NCBI GenBank assembly: GCA_963702835.1
Contig: OY969762.1
Location: forward strand, 744,001 to 808,000
DNA: 64,000 bases
DNA from: JAFGAV01 sp041479055
Lineage (GTDB): Bacteria; Acidobacteriota; Aminicenantia; Aminicenantales; JAFGAV01
Reading direction: 5' to 3'
This document shows, piece by piece, positions 51,763 to 60,913 of this stretch (position 1 is its first letter; each line of letters starts with the position of its first letter). The translations under genes and the position numbers were made by a program. The notes beneath the pieces are model-generated. The model saw nothing but the letters and a program-made list of their open reading frames with translations, made no database searches and had not been told where the DNA came from.

Positions 51763-52689
51763 TTATTTTTTTCTTGGATTTTTGGCCCGAGGCTTGGATT
51801 TTTTCGAGGATTTGGCTTTCGTTTCGAGCGCGCGCTGGACCATCAGCCCGATGTCGGCCGGGCTCTTGGCCACATGCACTCCCGCGGATTTGAGGGCCGC
51901 CATTTTTTCGGCAGCCGTGCCCTTGCCCCCGGCGATGATGGCCCCGGCATGTCCCATCCGGCGTCCGGGAGGGGCGGTTTGGCCGGCAATGAACCCGACC
52001 ACGGGCTTGGGAAATTCTTTCTTGATGAAGGCGGCCGCCTCTTCCTCGGCCGTTCCGCCGATCTCGCCGATCAGGATGACCGCCTCCGTCTCGTTGTCTT
52101 CGCCGAACAGCTTCAGCAAGTCGATGTATTTCAGGCCGACGATGGGGTCGCCGCCGATGCCGATGGCTGTGGACTGCCCGACGCCGAGCTGGCTGACCTG
52201 GTCCACCGCCTCGTAGGTCAGGGTCCCGGAGCGGGAGATAATGCCCACCCGGCCCGGCCGGTGGATAGCGCCCGGCATGATGCCGATCTTGCATTTGCCG
52301 GGAGAGATGACGCCGGGCGTGTTCGGCCCGATGAGCCGGGTCGTCTTGTCCCGGAGATAGGCCTTGACCTTGATCATGTCGAAGGTGGGGATGCCCTCGG
52401 TGATGCAGACCACCAGGCCCAGGCCGGCTTCGGCGCACTCCATGATGGCGTCGGCGGCGGCATAGGGCGGGACAAAAATGGCCCCGGCGTTGGCCCCCGT
52501 CTCCTTCACCGCGTCGGCCACCGTGTTGAAAACCGGGACGCCCAGGTGGGTCTGGCCGCCCTTGCCGGGCGTCATGCCGGCCACCACCTTGGTGCCGTAT
52601 TCCTGCATTTTCTGGGTATGAAAGGTGCCCTCTCCGCCGGTGATGCCCAGCACGACCAGCCGCGTCTTTTTATCGATCAGGATGCTCAT
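51763..52689 (-). CDS. sucD: Succinyl-CoA synthetase alpha subunit
   Basis: A 308-residue subunit with the CoA-binding fold (LVVLGITGGEGTFHTQKMQEYG, GGVSP-type region VGMTPGKGGQTHLGVPVF), IGPNTPGVISP and the phospho-histidine loop GHAGAIIAGGKGTAAEK. It phosphorylates on that histidine while making ATP/GTP from succinyl-CoA in the TCA cycle. It starts 12 bases after sucC and the two are cotranscribed. The tail is extended and basic (KSSKKSKPRAKNPRKK), longer than in E. coli. Confidence 0.96.
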   Translation of the reverse strand: MSILIDKKTRLVVLGITGGEGTFHTQKMQEYGTKVVAGMTPGKGGQTHLGVPVFNTVADAVKETGANAGAIFVPPYAAADAIMECAEAGLGLVVCITEGIPTFDMIKVKAYLRDKTTRLIGPNTPGVISPGKCKIGIMPGAIHRPGRVGIISRSGTLTYEAVDQVSQLGVGQSTAIGIGGDPIVGLKYIDLLKLFGEDNETEAVILIGEIGGTAEEEAAAFIKKEFPKPVVGFIAGQTAPPGRRMGHAGAIIAGGKGTAAEKMAALKSAGVHVAKSPADIGLMVQRALETKAKSSKKSKPRAKNPRKK

Positions 52690-52701
52690 TGTCCTCTCTC
52701 C

Positions 52702-53859
52702 TCACTTGACCAGCGCGACGACCTTCTCCGCCGCTTCCTTCATGGTGTCGGCCGAGCGGAAGGACATACCCGAGGCGGCCAGGATCTTCTTGCCCTCCTC
52801 CATGTTGGTGCCCTTGAGCCGGACGACCAAGGGGATCTTGAGCCCGACCTCTTTGGCCGCTTTGACGATGCCGCTGGCCACCAGGTCGCAGCGGACGATG
52901 CCGCCGAAGATGTTGATCAAGGCGGCCTTGACGTCCTTATCCGCCACCAGGATCTTGAAGGCGTTGGTCACCGCCTCCTCCGACACGCCGCCGCCCACGT
53001 CCAGGAAGTTGGCCGGCATGCCGCCCGAAAGCATGATGATGTCCATGGTGGCCATGGCCAGGCCGGCGCCGTTGACCATGCAGCCCACCGTGCCGTCCAG
53101 CTTGATGTAGTTGAGGTTGTATTTGGAGGCTTCCACCTCAAGGGGCGACTCCTCGTTGAGGTCCCTCATGGCGGCGATGTCGGGGTGGCGGCCCAGGGCG
53201 TTGTCGTCGAAGTTCATCTTGGCGTCGAGGGCCAGGACGCCGCCCTGCTTTGTCACCAGGAGCGGGTTGATCTCGGCCAGGGAAGCGTCCGACCCCTCGA
53301 AGGCACGGTACAGGCCGGAGATGAATTTGACTCCCTGTTTGAAAGCCTCTCCGCTGAGCCCGAGCCGGAAAGCAAGCTGACGGGCCTGGAACCCCGCCAG
53401 GCCAATGGCCGGGTTGATATATTCCTTGAAGATGAGCTCGGGATGTTCGGCCGCCACTTTCTCGATCTCCACCCCGCCTTCCGGGGAGGCCATGACCACT
53501 GCCGCCTCACGGGCCCGGTCGATGACCAGGCCCAGGTAGAGCTCCCGGGCGATGTCGAGCGCTTCCTCGACCAGGAGGCGCTTGACGACCTTACCCTCGG
53601 GCCCGGTTTGATGGGTGATGAGGGTCATGCCGATCATCTGAGAAGCCGTTTCTTTGGCTTCCTGTGGGGAGTTGACCAGCTTGATGCCGCCGCCTTTGCC
53701 CCGGCCGCCGGCATGGATCTGGGCCTTGAGGACGACCCGAGGGCCGATCTTTTGGGCGATCTCAGCCGCCTTGTCCGGTGTTTCAGCCACTTCCCCCCGC
53801 GGGATTTGAACCCCATACTTGGCCAGGATCTGTTTGGCTTGATACTCGTGGATTTTCAT
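52702..53859 (-). CDS. sucC: Succinyl-CoA synthetase beta subunit
   Basis: A 385-residue subunit with the ATP-grasp fold: N-terminal MKIHEYQAKQILAKYGVQIP, the nucleotide-binding VVLKAQIHAGGRGKGGGIKL, LLVEEALDIARELYLGLVIDR, NPLLVT and LNIFGGIVRCDLVASGIV near the end. It gives the nucleotide specificity of the enzyme; ADP-forming is likely but not proven. Operon: fumB-type gene and mdh upstream, sucD after 12 bases. Confidence 0.96.
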   Translation of the reverse strand: MKIHEYQAKQILAKYGVQIPRGEVAETPDKAAEIAQKIGPRVVLKAQIHAGGRGKGGGIKLVNSPQEAKETASQMIGMTLITHQTGPEGKVVKRLLVEEALDIARELYLGLVIDRAREAAVVMASPEGGVEIEKVAAEHPELIFKEYINPAIGLAGFQARQLAFRLGLSGEAFKQGVKFISGLYRAFEGSDASLAEINPLLVTKQGGVLALDAKMNFDDNALGRHPDIAAMRDLNEESPLEVEASKYNLNYIKLDGTVGCMVNGAGLAMATMDIIMLSGGMPANFLDVGGGVSEEAVTNAFKILVADKDVKAALINIFGGIVRCDLVASGIVKAAKEVGLKIPLVVRLKGTNMEEGKKILAASGMSFRSADTMKEAAEKVVALVK

Positions 53860-53986
53860 GATTCTTTTTCCCTTATCTAGAGACAGATAGGCTTGGGCTC
53901 TCTCCGGGCTGAACCAAAGATCAAGACGAAGACCTTCGTCTCCGCTGCCGGAACGGGCCCTGGCCCTCTATCCGCCGGGCAGAATG

Positions 53987-54541
53987 TCACTTCACCCGGT
54001 ACTTGGCTTTGCCGTCCTCGTACAGGTCGCCGCCGTACATGTCGTTGATGACGATGCAGGGGAAATCCTTGACCTTGAGGCGGCGGATGGCTTCCGGCCC
54101 CAGCTCGGGATAGGCCAGGACCTCATCCTTCTCGATGCTCTTGGAGATGAGCGCTCCGGCGCCGCCGACGGCAGCGAGGTAGACGGCCTTGTACTTCTTC
54201 AGGGCCTCTTTGACCTCCTTGCTCCGCTCGCCCTTGCCGATGGAGCCCTTGAGCCCCAGGCTGTGAAGAGTGGGCGCATAGGTATCCATGCGGTAGCTGG
54301 TGGTCGGGCCGGCCGAGCCGATTGGTTTTCCCGGACGGGCCGGCGTAGGGCCGACGTAGTAGATGAGCTGGCCCTTGATGTCCACCGGCAGCTCCTGGCC
54401 CCCTTTGATCAGGTCGATCAGCTTCTTGTGGGCCGAATCGCGGCCGGTCAGGAGGTAGCCGGTGATGAAGACCTTGTCGCCCGCCCGCAGCTTGGCCACG
54501 ACTTCGTCGGTGACCGGAGTGGTGATCCTATGTTCGGCCAT
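53987..54541 (-). CDS. Class I fumarate hydratase C-terminal (beta) subunit
   Basis: A 184-residue protein matching the C-terminal domain of class I fumarases/tartrate dehydratases (TtdB/FumB type): ELPVDIKGQLIYYVGPTPARPG, IGSAGPTTSYRMDTYAPTLHSLGLKGSIGKGERS and AAVGGAGALISKSI. In two-subunit forms this beta chain binds with the alpha (FeS) chain. The alpha gene is not within this window; the gene preceding and following are mdh and sucC, so the alpha gene must be elsewhere or the complex is assembled from separate loci. RBS GAGAGG before the ATG is plausible. Confidence 0.9.
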   Translation of the reverse strand: MAEHRITTPVTDEVVAKLRAGDKVFITGYLLTGRDSAHKKLIDLIKGGQELPVDIKGQLIYYVGPTPARPGKPIGSAGPTTSYRMDTYAPTLHSLGLKGSIGKGERSKEVKEALKKYKAVYLAAVGGAGALISKSIEKDEVLAYPELGPEAIRRLKVKDFPCIVINDMYGGDLYEDGKAKYRVK

Positions 54542-54576
54542 GGGTCGGACCTCTCTTTCTCAGCTGGCCACCAAGC

Positions 54577-55509
54577 TCAGAGCTTGGTCTCCTCGGTCGT
54601 TTTCTTCACCGACTCGATGGTCTTGGCCAGCATGGCCTTCTCGTCATCAGCCAGCTTGATGGGGATGATCTTTTCCAGGCCCTTGGCTGAGATCAGGCAG
54701 GGCACGCCGATGAACAGGTTGTTGATACCGAACTCACCCTGGCACAGCGCGGCGCAGGGCAGGATACGGCGTTTGTTCTTGAGATAGGACTCGGCGATGG
54801 CCAGGGCGCTCCAGGCCGGGCTGAAGAAGGCCGACCCCTTGCCGAAGAGCTTGACGATCTCGGTGCCCGCTTCGCGCGTGCGGGTGACCAGCTTGTCGAT
54901 CTGCTCCTTGGTGGCGATCTCGGCCAGGGGCACGCCGCCCACCGTGGTCAGGCGGGGCAGGGGAACCATGTCCGGGCCGTGGCCGCCCAGGACGGTGCCG
55001 GCCACATCGGCCACCGACAGGTTCAGCTCCATGGCGATGAAAGCCCGCCAGCGGGCGGTGTCCAGAGTCCCGGCCATACCCACCACCTGGTGCTTGGGGA
55101 AGCCGGTCAATTTGTAGAAGGCATAGACCATGGCGTCCAGGGGATTGGTCAGGATGATGCAGAAGGCCTGGGGGGCATGCTTCTTCACGCCCTCGGCCAC
55201 GGCGGTGATGATCTTGAGGTTGACGTTGAGCAAGTCCTCCCGGGTCATGCCCGCCTCGCGGGGTTTGCCGGCCGTGACGATGACCACATCGGCTCCCTCG
55301 ATGTCCTTGTAGTCATTGGTCCCCGTGATGCTGGCGTCGTAATTGCCGTGGGGAGCCATCTCCATCAAGTCCAGGGCCTTGCCCTTGACCGGGTTGATAT
55401 ACTCCGGAATATCCAGGATGACGATATCCCCGAGCTCCTTTTGGGCCACCAGCATGGCCAGGATCTGTCCGATCTGGCCGCCGCCGATAACGGCGATCTT
55501 TTTCCTCAT
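54577..55509 (-). CDS. mdh: Malate dehydrogenase (LDH-like type)
   Basis: A 310-residue dehydrogenase with the NAD-binding IAVIGGGQIGQILAMLVAQKE and VILDI (acidic residue favouring NAD), DVVIVTAGKPREAGMTREDLLNVN, ILTNPLDAMVY and the active-site histidine in GGHGPDMVPL. MAGTLDTARW holds the catalytic aspartate region and the substrate arginine lies in TAGKPR. It oxidises malate to oxaloacetate. The predicted promoter at 55578-55606 reads toward it; the operon continues into the fumarase subunit, sucC and sucD. Confidence 0.95.
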   Translation of the reverse strand: MRKKIAVIGGGQIGQILAMLVAQKELGDIVILDIPEYINPVKGKALDLMEMAPHGNYDASITGTNDYKDIEGADVVIVTAGKPREAGMTREDLLNVNLKIITAVAEGVKKHAPQAFCIILTNPLDAMVYAFYKLTGFPKHQVVGMAGTLDTARWRAFIAMELNLSVADVAGTVLGGHGPDMVPLPRLTTVGGVPLAEIATKEQIDKLVTRTREAGTEIVKLFGKGSAFFSPAWSALAIAESYLKNKRRILPCAALCQGEFGINNLFIGVPCLISAKGLEKIIPIKLADDEKAMLAKTIESVKKTTEETKL

Positions 55510-55577
55510 GAATATGCCTCCTCGCTAGATTTTGTATCTATGAAAATGGCTAGATACGGCACTTTAAAGATAGGGTC

Positions 55578-55606
55578 AGGATAATGAATCCCGGCCCCGG
55601 CGTCAA
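55578..55606 (-). promoter_or_regulatory. Predicted promoter of the mdh-fumB-sucC-sucD operon
   Basis: On the minus strand: TTGACG (55601-55606), a 17-base spacer and TATCCT (55578-55583), upstream of mdh. Transcription would begin near 55571, leaving a leader of about 60 bases with GAGGAGG before the ATG. Confidence 0.5.
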
Positions 55607-55627
55607 GATTGGCAATGCCTTAGCCCC

Positions 55628-56827
55628 CTATCCCGCGATAAACCCCTTCCACTTCTCTTCGAGCTTGGGGTCGCGCAGGGTGTCCATCAGGTAGTCGGTG
55701 AAGGCCGTTCCCGTGGCGCCCGTCGGCCGGCCGGTGATGACCAGCTTCTTCTCGTATTGACCGCAGACGTCCAGGGCCATCTCCAGGGCCTTGGATTTGG
55801 CCGGGTAGCCGACGTGATTGAGGAGCATGGCCGCCGCCCGGATCATGGAAGCCGGGTCGGCATACTGGGCCCGTCCTTCCTTGACCATGCGGGGGGCCGA
55901 GCCGTGGATGGCCTCGAACATGGCGTACTGCTTGCCGATGTTGGCCGATCCGGCCGTGCCCACGCCGCCCTGGAACTCGGCCGCCTCGTCGGTCAGGATG
56001 TCGCCGTAGAGGTTGGGCAGGACCATGACCTGGAAGTCGCGGCGGCGCTTCTCGTCCACCAGCTTGGCGGTCATGATGTCGATGTACCAGTCGTCGGCTT
56101 CGATACCCGGGTACTCCTTGGCGATGCGGTAGAAGTTTTCCAGGAAGCGCCCGTCGGTCGTTTTGATCACGTTGGCCTTGGTGACGCAGGTCACCCGCCG
56201 GCGGCCGGCTTTCTTGGCGTGCTCGAAGCCCAGCCGGCAGATGCGGTCGGCTCCCGGCGCGCTGATGAGGCGGAAGTCGATGGCGATGTCCTTGTCCACC
56301 TCGATCCCGTAGGGGCCCAGGGCGTACAGATCCTCGGTGTTCTCCCGGAAGAAGATCCAGTCGATGCCCTGCTTGGGGACTCGAACCGGCCGGACGTTGG
56401 CGAACAGGTCGAGCTCCTTGCGCACGGCCACGTTGCAGCTCTCGATGTTAGGCCAGGGGTCGCCCTTGCGGGGAGTGGTGGTGGGGCCTTTCAGGGTGAC
56501 GTGGTACTTCTTGATCTCAGCCAAGACGTCGTCCGGGATGGCCTTGTTATGTTTGGCCCGGTTCTCGATGGTCAGGCCTTCGATATCGTTAATACCGACT
56601 TTCCCGGCCTTGACCTCGTCCGTGAGCAGGTACTCCAGCACGCGGCGGGAGTCCTTGGCGATAGTGGGGCCGATGCCGTCGCCGGCCAGGATGCCGATCT
56701 TGATGGGCTTGATTCGGCTGTAGTCGATCCAGTCGGGAGCGCTTTTGACCCGTTCCATGCGTTGCATCTGGATTTCGAGAAGCTTGCCGAAATGTTCCTT
56801 GGCCCTGTCAATGGCGGCTTTATCCAT
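55628..56827 (-). CDS. icd: Isocitrate dehydrogenase
   Basis: A 399-residue member of the isocitrate/isopropylmalate dehydrogenase family. It has KIGILAGDGIGPTIAKDSRRVLEYL, the isocitrate-type TTTPRKGDPWPNIESCNVAVRKELDLFANVRPV, FFRENTEDLYALGPYGIEV, TVTKANVIKTTDGRFLE-type metal region and NLYGDILTDEAAEFQGGVGTAGSANIG. It converts isocitrate to 2-oxoglutarate with NAD or NADP; the coenzyme cannot be fixed from sight. It lies upstream of mdh on the same strand, with the mdh promoter in between, so it may also be cotranscribed. Confidence 0.9.
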   Translation of the reverse strand: MDKAAIDRAKEHFGKLLEIQMQRMERVKSAPDWIDYSRIKPIKIGILAGDGIGPTIAKDSRRVLEYLLTDEVKAGKVGINDIEGLTIENRAKHNKAIPDDVLAEIKKYHVTLKGPTTTPRKGDPWPNIESCNVAVRKELDLFANVRPVRVPKQGIDWIFFRENTEDLYALGPYGIEVDKDIAIDFRLISAPGADRICRLGFEHAKKAGRRRVTCVTKANVIKTTDGRFLENFYRIAKEYPGIEADDWYIDIMTAKLVDEKRRRDFQVMVLPNLYGDILTDEAAEFQGGVGTAGSANIGKQYAMFEAIHGSAPRMVKEGRAQYADPASMIRAAAMLLNHVGYPAKSKALEMALDVCGQYEKKLVITGRPTGATGTAFTDYLMDTLRDPKLEEKWKGFIAG

Positions 56828-56986
56828 GCGATGTCTCCCTGTGTTGAAATAGAGATAAGGACAAATGATTCTATCCTCTTTAAGATGAAAAAATCAATAT
56901 GTTAGCTTTTGGATAGAGGATAGCTGTCATCTGTTATTTTGATAAAAGGCCCCTTGAGCCTCCACCCGGGCAGGCTTGGCCTCAGG

Positions 56987-57014
56987 TTGACAGGGGTTCA
57001 AGAGCAGTGATACT
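56987..57014 (+). promoter_or_regulatory. Predicted promoter of the small lipoprotein gene
   Basis: TTGACA (56987-56992), a 16-base spacer and GATACT (57009-57014). AAGGAGG follows close by, before ATG 57039. Confidence 0.5.
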
Positions 57015-57038
57015 TTTTATGGCAAGGAGGGTCGAATC

Positions 57039-57419
57039 ATGAGATTAAAAATCAGCCTGGCCATTTTTTTGTCAGCGAGCCTGGCGGCCTGCATGTTGCT
57101 GCCCTATTCAGGCATCACCTACTATTCGGGCGCGCCAACCTTCAGCCCGACTTCCTCCGACCAGGTAGAACTGCTCCGTGACGCGCCTTACAAAGCGAAT
57201 GTTCAGCTCGGAGAAGTATGGGTCAGGCCGGAACCGAGCTGGAGCCCGGCCTATGTCGAAACCCAATTGAAACAGAAAGCCGCTTCCCTGGGAGCCAACG
57301 CCGTGGTCATCGTCTTTGATCAATATTTCTCAAATGGGCGGGTGGTAGCCGGCTTTGGACAGGGCCCCCGTGTCTCTCCTCCCAACGGCGTCACGGGCGT
57401 CGCTATCCGGTATCAATAA
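57039..57419 (+). CDS. Small lipoprotein, unknown function
   Basis: A 126-residue protein with a lipoprotein signal (MRLKISLAIFLSASLAAC, lipobox LAAC with Cys18). The mature part contains VQLGEVWVRPEPSWSPAYVETQLKQKAASLGANAVVIVFD, similar in style to small YbjQ/DUF-type lipoproteins with a GANAVV motif, and ends in a Gly-rich strand. It would be lipidated and sorted by Lgt, LspA and Lnt. AAGGAGG lies nine bases before the ATG. It stands alone between icd and acnB. Its function is not known. Confidence 0.8.
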   Translation: MRLKISLAIFLSASLAACMLLPYSGITYYSGAPTFSPTSSDQVELLRDAPYKANVQLGEVWVRPEPSWSPAYVETQLKQKAASLGANAVVIVFDQYFSNGRVVAGFGQGPRVSPPNGVTGVAIRYQ

Positions 57420-57511
57420 AAAAATAAAAAAAATCTATCTTATTTCCTTTTTTTAAAATAGGGGCGGAAGTCGGAAATCGCCTAGGCCTCGCCTTCCTTT
57501 CCCTATCCCTT

Positions 57512-57540
57512 TTGACAAGCAGGGGCATCTTTATTAGTAT
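57512..57540 (+). promoter_or_regulatory. Predicted promoter of acnB
   Basis: TTGACA (57512-57517), a 17-base spacer and TAGTAT (57535-57540). AGGGAGA lies about six bases before ATG 57571. Confidence 0.55.
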
Positions 57541-57570
57541 GACGGAGAAATCATTTTAGGGAGACCCATC

Positions 57571-60111
57571 ATGCTGGAATCATACTTCAAGCACGAGGAA
57601 GAGCGTAAAGCGCTTGGTATCCCGCCCCTGCCGTTAAATCCCGAGCAAACCGCCGAGGTCTGCCAGAATCTAGAGAATCCTCCCCAGGATAAAAAAGAGG
57701 TCCTTCTGCATCTTATCCGAAGCCGCGTTTCGCCGGGTGTGGACCCCGCGGCCGAGGTCAAGGCTGCTTGGCTGGCCAAGGTGGCCAGGGGAGAGGCGAA
57801 GTCGCCCGCCATCTCCAGGGAAGAGGCCATCCGCCTGCTGGGGACGATGCTGGGCGGGTTTAATGTCGGGCCCCTGGTCGCCTTACTCGAAGATAAGGCC
57901 CTGGCCCCCAAAGCGGCCGAAGCCCTCAAGTCCATCATCCTGGTCTACGGCGCTTTCGACACAGTCATGTCTTTGGCCAAGACGAACGCGGCGGCCAAGG
58001 CGGTCCTCGAGTCCTGGGCGGCGGGGGAGTGGTTTCTGTCCAGGCCGGCGCTGGCCGAATCCCTCACCCTGAAAGTCTTCAAGGTGGACGGCGAGATCAA
58101 CACCGATGATTTCTCGCCGGCCAAACATGCCTCCACCCGGCCCGACATCCCTCTCCATGCCCTGTCCATGGGCGAGACGCGCTTCGCCGGCGGGTGGAAG
58201 ACCATCGCCCAATTCCGGGCCGAAGGCCTTAAGGTCATGTTCGTGGGCGACGTGGTGGGAACGGGGTCTTCACGGAAGTCGGCCACCAACTCCCTCATGT
58301 GGCATATCGGTGAGGATATCCCCTTTGTCCCCAACAAGCGCCGGGGGGGCGTTGTTCTGGGCGGGCTGATCGCTCCGATTTTTTTCAACACGGTCGAGGA
58401 TTCCGGGGGCCTGCCCCTGATGGGAGACGTCCAGAATTTCAAGACGGGAGACGTCGTCATCCTCGACGCCAAGAACAAGCGGATCAAGGACGACTCCGGC
58501 AAAATGTTGTGCTCCTTCGAGTTCAAGCCGGCTACCATCAAGGATGAGTTCCGGGCCGGCGGCCGCCTCAACCTCATCATCGGCCGGGCCCTGACCAACA
58601 GAGCGCGCGCCGCGCTCGGCCGGCCTGAGGCGGATTTCTTCGCCAAGCTGGAGACCCCTGTGCCAAAGCCGGGGCAGGGATACACGCAAGCGCAGAAGAT
58701 CGTGGGCCGAGCCTGCGGAGGAGCGGGCATTCTTCCCGGGTCGGCCTGCGAGCCCAAGATAACCACGGTCGGCTCCCAGGACACGACCGGCCCCATGACC
58801 GCCGACGAGCTCAAGGAGCTGGCCTGCCTCGAATTTCAGGCCGAGCTATTCATGCAGTCTTTCTGCCACACGGCGGCATATCCCAAGCCGCCCGACGTCA
58901 AGATGCACAAAAGCCTTCCCCAGTTTATAACCGCCCGCAAGGGCGTAGCCCTTAAACCCGGCGACGGCGTCATCCATTCCTGGCTGAACCGGCTCATCCT
59001 GCCCGACACCATGGGCACCGGAGGCGATTCGCATACCCGCTTCCCCATGGGGCTGAGCTTCCCGGCCGGCTCCGGGCTGGTGGCCTTTGCCGGCGCCCTG
59101 GGCTTCATGCCCCTGGACATGCCCGAGTCGGTGCTGGTGCGTTTCAAGGGAAAGCGCCAGCCCGGGATCACCATCCGCGACCTGGTCAACGCCATTCCTT
59201 ATTTTGCCATCAAGAGGGGCTTGCTGACCGTGGCCAAGAAGGGCAAGAAGAATATCTTCAACGGCCGGATCCTGGAAATGGAAGGCCTGCCCGACCTGGC
59301 CGTGGACCAGGCTTATGAGCTAACGGATGCCTCGGCCGAGCGTTCGGCCGCGGCCGGCGTCATAGCCCTCGGCGTCGCCCAGGTGGCCAAGTATCTCCGC
59401 AGCAACATGGCCTTGATGAACAAGATGATCGAATCCGGATACCGGGACGCCGAAACGCTCCGGCGCCGGATGGCCGCCTGCCAGAAATGGCTGGACAAAC
59501 CCTCGCTCCTTGAGCCTGATAAGAACGCCGAATATGCGGCCGTGCTGGAGATCGACTTGGCCGAAATCAAGGAACCCATCCTGGCCTGCCCCAACGATCC
59601 GGACGACGTGAAGCTCTTGTCCGAGGTGGCCGGGGACAAGATCGACGAAGTCTTCATCGGCTCCTGTATGGTCAACATCGCGCATTTCCGGGCGGCCGGA
59701 AAAATTTTCGACAAGGCCGGCTATCCCCCCACGCGCATCTGGCTCACCCCGCCGACGAAGATGGATGAAATCCAGCTCAAGAAGGAAGGCTACTACAGCA
59801 TCTATTCCCAAGTCGGAGCGCGGACCGAAATCCCGGGCTGCTCCCTGTGCATGGGCAACCAGGCCCGCGTCCGGCCCGGCGCGACGATCCTCTCAACCTC
59901 CACCCGCAACTTCGACGACCGGATGGGCGACGGGGCGCGGGTTTACCTTGGGTCGGCAGTCCTGGCGGCCGTGGCAGCGCTCAAGGGCCGGCTGCCGACC
60001 TTAGCCGAGTACTTGGCGGTGATGAAGGAAAAGGTCGAGCCGGCCAGCGCCGACATCCATCGCTATTTGTATTTTGATGAGATGAAGGATTTTTCCCTGA
60101 GCTATGCCTAG
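57571..60111 (+). CDS. acnB: Aconitate hydratase B (bifunctional aconitase/2-methylisocitrate dehydratase)
   Basis: A 846-residue AcnB-type aconitase. The N-terminal HEAT-like region (MLESYFKHEEERKALGIPPL) and swivelling domain precede the catalytic core. The core has TGGDSHTRFPMGLSFPAGSG, FIGSCMVNIAHFRAAGK and GCSLCMGNQARV, which provide the 4Fe-4S cysteines, and STSTRNFDDRMGDGARVYLGS. It interconverts citrate and isocitrate and may dehydrate methylcitrate. It is transcribed divergently from icd, with the small lipoprotein gene in between, and upstream of a SDR gene 18 bases later. Confidence 0.95.
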   Translation: MLESYFKHEEERKALGIPPLPLNPEQTAEVCQNLENPPQDKKEVLLHLIRSRVSPGVDPAAEVKAAWLAKVARGEAKSPAISREEAIRLLGTMLGGFNVGPLVALLEDKALAPKAAEALKSIILVYGAFDTVMSLAKTNAAAKAVLESWAAGEWFLSRPALAESLTLKVFKVDGEINTDDFSPAKHASTRPDIPLHALSMGETRFAGGWKTIAQFRAEGLKVMFVGDVVGTGSSRKSATNSLMWHIGEDIPFVPNKRRGGVVLGGLIAPIFFNTVEDSGGLPLMGDVQNFKTGDVVILDAKNKRIKDDSGKMLCSFEFKPATIKDEFRAGGRLNLIIGRALTNRARAALGRPEADFFAKLETPVPKPGQGYTQAQKIVGRACGGAGILPGSACEPKITTVGSQDTTGPMTADELKELACLEFQAELFMQSFCHTAAYPKPPDVKMHKSLPQFITARKGVALKPGDGVIHSWLNRLILPDTMGTGGDSHTRFPMGLSFPAGSGLVAFAGALGFMPLDMPESVLVRFKGKRQPGITIRDLVNAIPYFAIKRGLLTVAKKGKKNIFNGRILEMEGLPDLAVDQAYELTDASAERSAAAGVIALGVAQVAKYLRSNMALMNKMIESGYRDAETLRRRMAACQKWLDKPSLLEPDKNAEYAAVLEIDLAEIKEPILACPNDPDDVKLLSEVAGDKIDEVFIGSCMVNIAHFRAAGKIFDKAGYPPTRIWLTPPTKMDEIQLKKEGYYSIYSQVGARTEIPGCSLCMGNQARVRPGATILSTSTRNFDDRMGDGARVYLGSAVLAAVAALKGRLPTLAEYLAVMKEKVEPASADIHRYLYFDEMKDFSLSYA

Positions 60112-60129
60112 GGGCAATAAGGAGAGAAG

Positions 60130-60888
60130 ATGATCTCTTTATCCGGACGAAAGGCGCTCATCACCGGCGGGTCGAGGGGGATTGGCCGGGCTACGGCCAT
60201 CCTGCTGGCCAAGGCCGGAGCGGACGTGGCCATCAATTTTGTCCACAGGCCGGACGCGGCGGAAGAAGTCAGGACGGCCGTGGAAGCCTTGGGGCGTGAA
60301 TGTTTGGTGGTGAAAGCGGATCTATCCCGCGAGGAAGAAGCCCGGAAACTGGTCGTGGCCGCGGTTGAAAAATGGAGGCGCATCGATATCTTGGTCAACA
60401 GCGCCGGCATCTGGACCTACGGGGAGATGGGGGTCATCGATGCCGCGGTCTGGAACGAGACGATGCGCCTCAACCTCGACGGCGTCTTCCATGCGAGCAA
60501 CGCCGTCATCCCCTTGATGAAAGCCCAGATGTGGGGACGGATTATCATTGTCTCCTCCACCGCCGCGGTGAGGGGCGAGGCCTTCCACTCCCACTACGCG
60601 GCCAGCAAGGCCGCCCTCCATGGTCTGGCCAAATCCTGGGCACCGGAGCTGGCCGCCTATAATATCCTGGTCAACTGCGTAGCGCCCGGCTGGGTGGACA
60701 CCGATATGTGCGCTGAAGTCTTCCGAAACGCCGAGTTCCGGAGGAGGGTAGAGGAATCCATCCCCTTGAAACGGATCCCGCCTCCCGAGGATATCGCCGG
60801 CCCCATACTCTTCCTGGCTTCCGAATTGGCTCGGCACATTACCGGCACCATCATCCACGTCAACGGCGGCGCGGTCCTGTGCGGCTGA
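60130..60888 (+). CDS. Short-chain dehydrogenase/reductase (FabG-like)
   Basis: A 252-residue SDR enzyme: cofactor loop ALITGGSRGIGRATAILL, NSAGIW, catalytic SSTAAVRGEAFHSHYAASKAAL (Ser, Tyr, Lys) and a Rossmann end with AGPILFLASELARHITGTII and NGGAVLCG. The 'RPDAAEEVRTAV' region after strand two is typical of NADP-binding FabG-like members. Lying 18 bases after acnB it may be cotranscribed, but its reaction (3-oxoacyl-ACP or other ketone) is undetermined. Confidence 0.92.
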   Translation: MISLSGRKALITGGSRGIGRATAILLAKAGADVAINFVHRPDAAEEVRTAVEALGRECLVVKADLSREEEARKLVVAAVEKWRRIDILVNSAGIWTYGEMGVIDAAVWNETMRLNLDGVFHASNAVIPLMKAQMWGRIIIVSSTAAVRGEAFHSHYAASKAALHGLAKSWAPELAAYNILVNCVAPGWVDTDMCAEVFRNAEFRRRVEESIPLKRIPPPEDIAGPILFLASELARHITGTIIHVNGGAVLCG

Positions 60889-60913
60889 GGTAGGGCTGAC
60901 CCCTTTCTCTCCT

